From positions 1 to 6,837 of the forward strand of contig JACCVK010000318.1 of the NCBI GenBank assembly GCA_013698195.1: a DNA stretch of 6,837 nucleotides. Reading direction: 5' to 3'. Of this stretch, positions 1 through 4,872 are shown in pieces. Both the position numbers and the translations under genes were made by a program. The notes beneath the pieces were generated by a model. The model saw only the letters and a list, made by a program, of their open reading frames with translations, did no database searches and was not told the origin of the DNA. This DNA is from Actinomycetota bacterium (GTDB lineage Bacteria; Actinomycetota; Thermoleophilia; Gaiellales; Gaiellaceae). Position 1 is the first letter of the stretch; each line of letters starts with the position of its first letter.

Positions 1-1
1 G

Positions 2-427
2 ACGACACTGGTGACTGCGGTAGTCGCCGAGATTCTCGTGGGCTCGATCGACGTCTTCGCGGACGAAGCCGGGCTGAGCGAGTTCTTCGTCGCGGCGGTG
101 ATCATCGCGATCGTCGGCAATGCAGCGGAGCACGGCGGCGCCGTCGTCGTGGCGTATCGCGGGAAGATCGCGCTCGCCGGAGAGATCGCCCTCGCTTCGG
201 CGGCACAGGTTGCGGTCTTCCTCATACCGGCCGTCGCTCTCCTCTCCTGGTTCCTCGATCCGCTGGCGCTGTCCTTCCGCCCCGTCGAGATCGCGACGCT
301 CGCCGGCGCGACCGTGTTCACCGCCGGCGTGATCTGGACCGGGCACTCGAGCCGTTTTCGCGGCGGCCTGCTGCTTGCCGGATACGTGGTGGTGGTTGTC
401 GTGTTCTTCCTCACAGGCGACCGTTAG
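2..427 (+). CDS. Ca2+/H+ antiporter (CaxA/ChaA-like), C-terminal part, 5' end outside window
   Basis: This is the C-terminal half of a calcium/proton exchanger of the CaCA superfamily, an inner-membrane protein that exports Ca2+ in exchange for protons. The frame is open from base 2, so the start lies upstream of the window. The GTG at base 11 is internal, because the preceding codons continue the same hydrophobic segment. The diagnostic alpha-repeat motif GNAAEH is visible about 36-41 residues after that GTG; its Glu is the expected cation-binding residue. ALASAAQVAVF follows, matching the second conserved helix of the repeat. I count about five membrane segments, the last very rich in Val and ending just before the TAG stop. 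The family is usually about 350-370 residues, so roughly 60% is missing. Family assignment is firm; the exact ion preference is inferred. Confidence 0.88.
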   Translation, partial: TTLVTAVVAEILVGSIDVFADEAGLSEFFVAAVIIAIVGNAAEHGGAVVVAYRGKIALAGEIALASAAQVAVFLIPAVALLSWFLDPLALSFRPVEIATLAGATVFTAGVIWTGHSSRFRGGLLLAGYVVVVVVFFLTGDR

Positions 428-488
428 GGCGAATGAAGGTGTTGTAAGGATCGTCTGAGCGACCGTTTCCTTGTTCACGAGGGTCGGG

Positions 489-494
489 TACACC
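489..494 (+). promoter_or_regulatory. Possible -10-like box upstream of the glycosidase gene
   Basis: TACACC ends 6 nt before the ATG at 501, and no Shine-Dalgarno sequence is visible. The position matches the -10 box of a leaderless transcript, but the last base is C rather than the expected T and no good -35 is present. It is listed mainly because the same spacing recurs at three other starts in the window. Confidence 0.2.
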
Positions 495-500
495 TCTTCG

Positions 501-1748
501 ATGGCTCTTCGGGTCGCTTTAGTGACGGCGTGCGCATTCGCGGCATTCGCCACGACGTTGGCGAAGGACGCGGCCGCCGCCCCAGGCGTCCGCTTTGGCA
601 TCCAGGACGACGCGTGGCTCGAGTTCGGCCCGGGAACGCTGTCTCAGCGGGTCGCGGAGCTCGACCGGATCGGGCTCGAGGTCGTCAGGGTGACGCTGCA
701 CTGGTATCGCATCGAGCGTTCGCCGGGCCGCTACGACTGGCGTCGCTCGGATCGGCTGCTGCGCGCGCTCGACGCGCGCGGCCTCGATCCCGTCGTCACG
801 CTCTGGGGAACTCCCGAGTGGGCGAACGACGGGGCTCCGAATGTTCCACCGCGAGTCGGCGCCGATTTTTCGAGCTTCGCGCGCGCGGCGGCTGCGCGGT
901 ATCCGTTCGTTCGCCACTGGACGATGTGGAACGAGCCGAACAAAGCGATCTGGCTTAAGCCGGTCTCAGCTCGCGTCTACGTGTCCAAGATCTTGAACCC
1001 CGGGCACGCGGGCATCAAGGCGGCGAATCCACGAGCACGGGTCGCCGGTGGGGTGACCGCTCCTCGAGGCGGAAAGGGCGGCATTGCTCCGGTCGACTTC
1101 ATCCGCGGCATGGATCGCGCCGGTGCTCGGCTCGACGCGTACGCGCATCATCCGTATCCGGACTACCCGGGCGATACGCCATTCGAGGGCGGCTGCGGAC
1201 ATTGCAAGACGATCTCTATGTCGACGCTCGAGCGGCTCCTGCGCGAGGTCGACAAGGCGTTCCCGCGCGCATCGATCTGGCTGACCGAGTACGGCTACCA
1301 GTCGAGTCCCGATCCGTTCGGCGTGAGTCCCGAGACGCAGGCGCAGTTCGTGTCGGAGGCAGCACGCCGCGTCTTCGCTGCACCTCGTGTCGAGATGCTG
1401 ATCCACTACCTCTACCGCGACGAACCGGATCTTGAGCGGTGGCAGAGCGGCCTCGAGACGGTCGACGGCGAGGCGAAGCTCGCACTCCAGGCAACGATGA
1501 TCCCGTTCACGCAGGTGACGCGCGCGGGGACGCGTCCGACCGTATGGGGACAGGTGCGACCCGGCACCGGTGGGCAGTCCTATGTCATCCAGCGCCGAGC
1601 CGGTGGATCGTGGGTTGCCGTCGGTGGCATGCGCGCGACGTCGTCGCGGGGCTACTTTGGGCGCACGGTATCCGCGGCAAAGGGCACGCAACTCCGCATC
1701 TGGTATCCAGCGCGGCGGCTGGCGAGCGCTACGCTCGTCGTGCGCTAG
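501..1748 (+). CDS. Secreted glycoside hydrolase (clan GH-A type, cellulase/GH39-like) with C-terminal beta domain
   Basis: This is an exported TIM-barrel glycosidase of 415 residues. I chose the ATG at 501 over the in-frame TTG at 471 because it gives a clean signal peptide: MALR, a hydrophobic stretch to about residue 21, then a KDAAAAPG cleavage region. The clan-A retaining glycosidase pattern is present. The acid/base Glu is in WNEP (about residue 145 from this ATG) and the nucleophile Glu is in WLTEYGY (about 263). HWYRIE near 67-72 and HHPYP near 216-220 are also typical of the barrel. A CGHC pair sits at about 232-235. Residues from about 340 to the end form a separate beta-rich module beginning VWGQVRPGTGG. 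The substrate is unknown; plant or microbial polysaccharide or an extracellular glycan is plausible. The gene converges on the threonine aldolase and their stops overlap. No clear ribosome binding site is present. Confidence 0.85.
   Translation: MALRVALVTACAFAAFATTLAKDAAAAPGVRFGIQDDAWLEFGPGTLSQRVAELDRIGLEVVRVTLHWYRIERSPGRYDWRRSDRLLRALDARGLDPVVTLWGTPEWANDGAPNVPPRVGADFSSFARAAAARYPFVRHWTMWNEPNKAIWLKPVSARVYVSKILNPGHAGIKAANPRARVAGGVTAPRGGKGGIAPVDFIRGMDRAGARLDAYAHHPYPDYPGDTPFEGGCGHCKTISMSTLERLLREVDKAFPRASIWLTEYGYQSSPDPFGVSPETQAQFVSEAARRVFAAPRVEMLIHYLYRDEPDLERWQSGLETVDGEAKLALQATMIPFTQVTRAGTRPTVWGQVRPGTGGQSYVIQRRAGGSWVAVGGMRATSSRGYFGRTVSAAKGTQLRIWYPARRLASATLVVR
1723..1737. terminator. Short hairpin in the convergent overlap of glycosidase and aldolase genes
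   Basis: CGAGCG (1723-1728) and CGCTCG (1732-1737) form a perfect 6-bp inverted repeat around a 3-nt loop, CTA. That loop is the complement of the aldolase TAG stop. The site lies inside the 3' end of both convergent genes. No T-run follows on either strand, so if it terminates transcription it is weak. A chance palindrome in GC-rich coding DNA is a fair alternative. Confidence 0.3.
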
Positions 1749-2808
1749 CGGTCGCGCCGACGAGCGCGGCCGCAGCTCCTTCGACCGCTCGCTCGACGTC
1801 CTCGTCCCCGACGTGAAGGTGGAAGACGGCGCGAATCAGATGCGCGTGGATCGTGGCGGAGAGCCCGACACCCTGCGCCTTGAGCGCGGCGAGTGCGTCC
1901 GGGACACTCATTCCGAGCGAGCCAACGTCGAGCTGGACGAAGTTCGTCTCCACGCGCTCCAGGTCGACCGGCACGCCCGCGGCGACAAGGCCTTCCGCGA
2001 ACGCGCGCGCACGAGCGTGATCCTCGGCCAGGCGATCGACGTTGTGCTCGAGCGCATAGACGCCCGCTGCCGCCACGATGCCGGCCTGCCGCATGGCGCC
2101 TCCGAAGAGGTGCTTCTCCCGCCACGCCCGCTCGATGAGCTCCTGCGAGCCGGCGAGGAGCGCGCCAAGCGGGCACCCAAGACCTTTCGAGAGGCAGAGC
2201 GTGACGGTGTCGAAGCGTGAGCCGATCTCGGCCGGAGGGAGCTCCTGCGCCACGGCGGCGTTGAGCAGGCGTGCACCATCGAGGTGCACCGCGAGCCCAT
2301 GCTCGCGTGCCGTCGCGAGTACCGCAGCGAGCTCCTCGAGCGGCCACACGCGGCCCCCCGCGTTGTTGTGCGTGTTCTCGAGCGCGAGCACTGTCGCGCG
2401 CTGGTCTGCGACCTTCGTGCTCGGCGCAGACGCGGCGCGCACCTGCTCGGGCGCGATCCGGCCTGCGAAACCGGGCAGTCCGCGCGTGATCAGCCCCGCG
2501 TGCGCTGCCGCGCCGCCGTACTCGTAGACGATGACGTGGGACGTCTCCTCGGCGAGGAGGACGTCGCCCGGTCGCCCGTGGAGCTTGAGCGCGATCTGGT
2601 TCGCCATCGTCGCCGTGGGCACGAAGAGCGCGGATTCGTGTCCGAGCAGCGCGGCGACTCGCTGCTGGAGCGCCGTCACTGTCGGGTCCTCGCGCTTCTG
2701 CTCGTCTCCCACGACGGCGGCGGCAATTGCCGCACGCATGCCTTCGGTGGGCTGCGTGACGGTGTCGGAGCGCAGGTCGATCAGAGGCTTGACCGCTGGG
2801 TTGCCCAC
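1729..2808 (-). CDS. ltaE: Low-specificity L-threonine aldolase (PLP-dependent, beta-eliminating lyase family)
   Basis: This cytoplasmic PLP enzyme of 359 residues cleaves L-threonine/allo-threonine to glycine and acetaldehyde. The N-terminal LIDLRSDTVTQPT is the family signature. The Schiff-base lysine is in LCLSKGLG (about residue 208 from this start), the cofactor-binding Asp is in HLDGAR (about 177), and a conserved His is in EETSHV (about 91). Length fits the family (about 330-360). The frame stays open upstream to 3000, but that stretch is Arg-rich, antisense to rlmN and unlike the family. The GTG at 2808 places LIDLRSDT 10 residues in, as expected. A TAnnnT box ends 7 nt before this GTG, suggesting a leaderless mRNA; a GGAAGG lies 13 nt upstream, too far for an ideal Shine-Dalgarno. 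The gene is divergent from rlmN. Its glycine product is the substrate of the GcvPA/PB enzyme encoded further right. Confidence 0.92.
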   Translation of the reverse strand: MGNPAVKPLIDLRSDTVTQPTEGMRAAIAAAVVGDEQKREDPTVTALQQRVAALLGHESALFVPTATMANQIALKLHGRPGDVLLAEETSHVIVYEYGGAAAHAGLITRGLPGFAGRIAPEQVRAASAPSTKVADQRATVLALENTHNNAGGRVWPLEELAAVLATAREHGLAVHLDGARLLNAAVAQELPPAEIGSRFDTVTLCLSKGLGCPLGALLAGSQELIERAWREKHLFGGAMRQAGIVAAAGVYALEHNVDRLAEDHARARAFAEGLVAAGVPVDLERVETNFVQLDVGSLGMSVPDALAALKAQGVGLSATIHAHLIRAVFHLHVGDEDVERAVEGAAAALVGATASARRA

Positions 2809-2815
2809 TGTCCAG

Positions 2816-2825
2816 ACGCTACCTT
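2816..2825. promoter_or_regulatory. Overlapping, opposed -10 boxes: candidate bidirectional leaderless promoter
   Basis: The plus strand reads TACCTT at 2820-2825, 6 nt before the rlmN GTG at 2832. The minus strand reads TAGCGT from 2821 to 2816, 7 nt before the ltaE GTG at 2808. Both match TAnnnT and they share the TA step at 2820-2821. A start point about 7 nt downstream of each box falls on the first base of each start codon. No convincing -35 is seen; any -35 would lie inside the opposite gene. The boxes are read directly; promoter function is inferred. Confidence 0.5.
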
Positions 2826-2831
2826 CCGGCC

Positions 2832-3839
2832 GTGGATCTCGTCCTTCTCGAAGGCACGCTCGCGGACCTCGGCGAGCCGTCGTACCGAGCGCTCCAGGTC
2901 TGGGAGTGGACGGCGCGCGGCGCGGGCTCGTATGACGACATGACGTCGCTGCCCAAGCATCTGCGCACCGCGCTCGCGGACGCAGTCCCGTTCTCCACAC
3001 TCGAAGTCGTCACGGAACGCGAGTCCCGCGACGGCACGCTGAAGACGCTCTTCCGCACGCACGACGGGCATCCCGTCGAAACCGTCCTCATGCGTTACCG
3101 CGACGGTCGTCGCTCGCTCTGCCTCTCGTCTCAGTCCGGCTGTCCGCTCACCTGCACGTTCTGCGCGACCGGCGCGATGCAGTTCGGCCGGAACCTCACC
3201 GCCTCCGAAATCCTCGAGCAAGCGCTTCACTTCCGTCGCCGGGAGGCCGTGAACCACGCCGTCTACATGGGGATGGGCGAGCCTTTCCTCAACGTCGATG
3301 CGGTCCTTGCCTCAGCGCTTCGCCTGCGAGACATCGGGATCACACATCGCAGAACGACCATCTCGACTGTCGGTTGGCTTCCGGGCCTCCGCCGCTTCGT
3401 CGACGAGGTCGAGAAGCCGATACGGCTGGCGCTGTCGATCCACGCTGCCGATCCCGAGCTGCGCTCCGAGCTGATGCCCGTCAACGACCGCTATCCACTC
3501 GACGACGTGCTCGCCGAATGCCGCCGTTACGTCGAGCTTCGGCGACGGAAGGTGTTCGTCGAGTACGTCATGCTCGCGGGCGTCAACGACGGCCCGCAGC
3601 ACGCGCGCGCACTGGCGGCGAGCCTCGACCCGAAAGCGTTCAAGGTGAATCTCATCCCGTACAATCCGACCGGAGGATTCGACGCATCCTCGCGCTCCGC
3701 CATCGAGGCGTTCAAGGCAGTGCTCGACCGGGCGCGTATCCCAGCGACGGTTCGACTTACGCGTGGCCGCGACATCGAAGCTGCTTGCGGTCAGCTCGCG
3801 ACGGCACCGCGGACCCGCCGCTCGGCTATTCGCGGATAG
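2832..3839 (+). CDS. rlmN: 23S rRNA (adenine-2503-C2)/tRNA methyltransferase RlmN, radical SAM
   Basis: RlmN methylates C2 of A2503 in 23S rRNA and A37 in some tRNAs by a ping-pong radical-SAM mechanism. The product has 335 residues and every key residue is present. The [4Fe-4S] cysteines form CxxxCxxC at C104, C108 and C111. The cysteine equivalent to E. coli C118 is C97, seven residues before the cluster. The methyl-carrying cysteine (E. coli C355) is C319, in EAACGQL. MGMGEP at 146-151 is the SAM-binding GGEP-type motif. NLIPYNP at 273-279 is also conserved. The GTG at 2832 is the only usable start, since a stop occurs in frame at 2790 with no start codon between. No Shine-Dalgarno is visible; a -10-like box 6 nt upstream suggests a leaderless transcript. 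The C-terminal tail after ACGQL is about 16 residues, Arg-rich and normal in length. Confidence 0.95.
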   Translation: MDLVLLEGTLADLGEPSYRALQVWEWTARGAGSYDDMTSLPKHLRTALADAVPFSTLEVVTERESRDGTLKTLFRTHDGHPVETVLMRYRDGRRSLCLSSQSGCPLTCTFCATGAMQFGRNLTASEILEQALHFRRREAVNHAVYMGMGEPFLNVDAVLASALRLRDIGITHRRTTISTVGWLPGLRRFVDEVEKPIRLALSIHAADPELRSELMPVNDRYPLDDVLAECRRYVELRRRKVFVEYVMLAGVNDGPQHARALAASLDPKAFKVNLIPYNPTGGFDASSRSAIEAFKAVLDRARIPATVRLTRGRDIEAACGQLATAPRTRRSAIRG

Positions 3840-3842
3840 CGC

Positions 3843-3848
3843 TAGCTT
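3843..3848 (+). promoter_or_regulatory. Possible -10 box of a leaderless transcript for the VOC gene
   Basis: TAGCTT, a TAnnnT match, ends exactly 6 nt before the GTG at 3855 and lies just past the rlmN stop. Spacing is identical to the rlmN box. No Shine-Dalgarno is present in the 15-nt gap. Co-transcription with rlmN remains possible. Confidence 0.35.
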
Positions 3849-3854
3849 CCAGCT

Positions 3855-4243
3855 GTGGAGAGCGGCTCTCGCGAGCGAGTCTCGGGCGTTGGCGGCGTCT
3901 TCTTCCGTTCGCGGGATCCCGCTTGTCGCCTGGTACGAAGAGCACCCGCTTGTCGCCTGGTACGAAGAGCACCTCGGTGTTCCCGTCACCGAGGGTTACG
4001 TCGTGTTCCCCGAGAGCCGCGACACCCACTGGGTCCCGTTCAAGGCAGGCACCGACTACTGGCCGGTGGACAAGCAGGCGATGGTCAACTTCACCGTTCG
4101 CGACCTCGACGCGATGCTCGAGCAGCTCCGGTCGGCGGATGTGCCCGTGGACGAGAAAATCGAGGACGGCGAGTACGGCCGCTTCGGCTGGGCGACCGAT
4201 CCCGAGGGCAACCGCATCGCTCTGGCAACCGCCCGAGCCTTAG
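3855..4243 (+). pseudogene. VOC (glyoxalase/bleomycin-resistance fold) protein gene, broken by two frameshifts
   Basis: Three consecutive frames together spell one small VOC-superfamily protein of about 120-130 residues. Frame 1 segment: GTG at 3855 to about 3920 gives MESGSRERVSGVGGVFFRS then RDP, the usual first beta strand. Second segment: from 3922 the shifted frame gives LVAWYEEHLGV, NFTVRDLDAMLEQL and GRFGWATDPEGNRI. Third segment: near 4217-4220 the frame shifts again to give LWQPPEP and a TAG stop at 4241-4243, a typical VOC C-terminus. The metal-ligand Glu expected in NRIELW is exactly what is lost at the second break: the DNA reads ATCGCTCTGG where ATCGAGCTCTGG would restore it, a 2-nt loss. 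The first break likewise needs 2 or 5 missing bases (or one extra). VOC proteins include metal-dependent lyases and dioxygenases; the substrate here is unknown. The gene starts 15 nt after rlmN. It is either a real pseudogene or an intact gene with sequence errors. Confidence 0.8.
3918..3973 (+). repeat. 27-bp perfect tandem duplication inside the VOC gene
   Basis: Two exact 27-bp copies (3918-3944 and 3945-3971) are followed by two more matching bases. The unit runs CCCGCTTGTCGCC then TGGTACGAAGAGCA. Because 27 is a multiple of three it adds nine codons and repeats PLVAWYEEH. The duplication is bounded by a CC microhomology, which fits replication slippage. Known VOC relatives carry this segment once. 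Confidence 0.95.
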
Positions 4244-4263
4244 CAACCGGTTCCTCGAGAAAT

Positions 4264-4293
4264 GAGAAGGCCGCCTGGGTCGGCGGCCTTCTC
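4264..4293. terminator. Strong GC hairpin between convergent genes (bidirectional terminator)
   Basis: GAGAAGGCCGCC (4264-4275) and GGCGGCCTTCTC (4282-4293) form a perfect 12-bp stem with a 6-nt loop. It begins 20 nt after the VOC stop and lies 27 nt past the stop of the opposing secreted-protein gene, so it can serve both. No long T-run follows on the plus strand; on the minus strand ATTTCTC follows. U-poor hairpins of this kind are common terminators in actinobacteria. Confidence 0.8.
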
Positions 4294-4320
4294 TGGGGAG
4301 GAGAGTGGGTATGCCTGTCG

Positions 4321-4710
4321 CTAGCCGACCTTCGGCAGCCGGACCGAGCGAAGCGTCATCGCACGCGCGCTTTGGCGTGCGCGCGACGATCTTCACGAGC
4401 AACCGCTTGCCGAGCATCGACTTCGTGGCGGGCACGCCGACCCGTGGCCTTGCCGGCCTTGTTGCTGAACGCCGAGTGCGTACCCGAGATCGTGTTGACG
4501 ACACGCGGCACGCGGGTGACCGAGACGATTGCATGACGCACGGTCTTTCCGCGCAGGTCGCGAACGGTGACGAGCATGCGGAAGCGCTTGGTCATGCTGA
4601 CCCGCTTGGTGAGGGGCCGGACGCGCACTGAACACGGGCAGGATCAATGCAAGAACGAGAGTAGGGAGCACTCGCCGACCACCCCCTGTCAGTGCCTTTG
4701 TAGAACTCAT
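4321..4710 (-). pseudogene. Small secreted beta-domain protein gene, spread over three frames (frameshifted)
   Basis: The gene opens with a very good ribosome binding site and ATG at 4710, then a signal peptide (MSSTKALTGGGRRVLPTL, followed by VLALILPVFS). The frame then breaks near 4630. The next frame supplies VRPLTKRVSMTKRFRMLV, TVRDLRGKTVRHAIVSVTRV and, further on, NKAGKAT. At about 4442 the frame breaks again and continues VGVPATKSMLGKRLLVKI. At about 4369 it returns to the first frame for ARAMTLRSVRLPKVG and TAG at 4321-4323. The mended product is about 125-130 residues. Alternating basic and hydrophobic beta strands with RDLRGKTVRHAIV resemble Ig-like or carboxypeptidase-regulatory-like extracellular modules; I do not know a function. 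The second break is one extra G in a GGG run (4441-4443), the third an extra C or a lost CG in a CG repeat. It converges on the VOC gene and is separated from it by the hairpin at 4264-4293. Confidence 0.7.
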
Positions 4711-4714
4711 CACG

Positions 4715-4722
4715 ACCTCCTT
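4715..4722 (-). promoter_or_regulatory. Consensus Shine-Dalgarno of the small secreted protein gene
   Basis: The minus strand reads AAGGAGGT and, after four more bases, ATG at 4710. This near-perfect ribosome binding site is the strongest in the window. It fixes the start codon and shows that this mRNA has a leader, unlike the neighbouring genes that lack any such site. It also argues that the locus was a real, translated gene. Confidence 0.85.
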
Positions 4723-4756
4723 GCGTTGGGGGAAAGCTCCCATCGCATGGTCTGAT

Positions 4757-4791
4757 ACCGACGTCCGTCGATTCGGACGGACGCAGTCGGT
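4757..4791. other. Bulged hairpin in the 162-nt spacer between gcvPB and the secreted-protein gene
   Basis: The spacer 4711-4872 has no coding sequence that I can support. Its main structure is ACCGAC (4757-4762) pairing with GTCGGT (4786-4791), stacked on GTCCGTC (4763-4769) pairing with GACGGAC (4776-4782). There is a GCA bulge on one side and a 6-nt loop. On the minus strand it lies about 80 nt after the gcvPB stop and about 45 nt before the next ATG. It could be a gcvPB terminator, a leader structure of the secreted-protein gene, or an operator. No T-run follows, and it matches no riboswitch I recognise. Confidence 0.5.
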
Positions 4792-4872
4792 TAGATCACC
4801 TCTTTTTGGAGACCGAGATCACTCGTTCGTGGCGGCGTGCGCGTCGAATGCCGGCGGATCCGCGGGCGGCGA

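Noticed and set aside
1194..1209. Thioredoxin-type domain from the CGHC motif
   Set aside because: No thioredoxin fold surrounds it; the motif lies in a loop of a glycosidase barrel.
966..1691. Long minus-strand frame opposite the glycosidase
   Set aside because: It is low-complexity, Arg/His-rich and typical of antisense frames in high-GC genes; the plus strand has clear catalytic motifs.
2809..3000. N-terminal extension of the threonine aldolase frame up to 3000
   Set aside because: The extra 64 residues are Arg/Pro-rich, antisense to the conserved rlmN start, and unlike any aldolase N-terminus; the GTG at 2808 fits the family.
3918..3973. Start of a CRISPR or other repeat array
   Set aside because: There are only two abutting copies with no spacers, lying in coding sequence; this is a simple tandem duplication.
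3763..4536. Continuous 257-residue plus-strand frame covering the VOC core
   Set aside because: Its first part is an out-of-frame reading of rlmN and its last part runs through the terminator and antisense to the secreted-protein gene. Only the VOC core is meaningful.
4305..4631. Plus-strand frame with GGGGAGGAG before GTG/ATG (4305/4311)
   Set aside because: The purine-rich stretch is the flank of the terminator, and the product has no recognisable motif. It is antisense to a region whose minus strand gives a coherent signal peptide and beta domain.
3855..4710. Programmed ribosomal frameshifting as an explanation of the frame breaks
   Set aside because: There are five sites in two short unrelated genes with no consistent slippery sequence; one break deletes a conserved Glu codon. 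Mutation or sequence error is simpler.
4757..4791. Riboswitch (for example glycine or c-di-GMP)
   Set aside because: None of the conserved core motifs of those classes is visible, and the hairpin is downstream of gcvPB rather than in front of the glycine operon.
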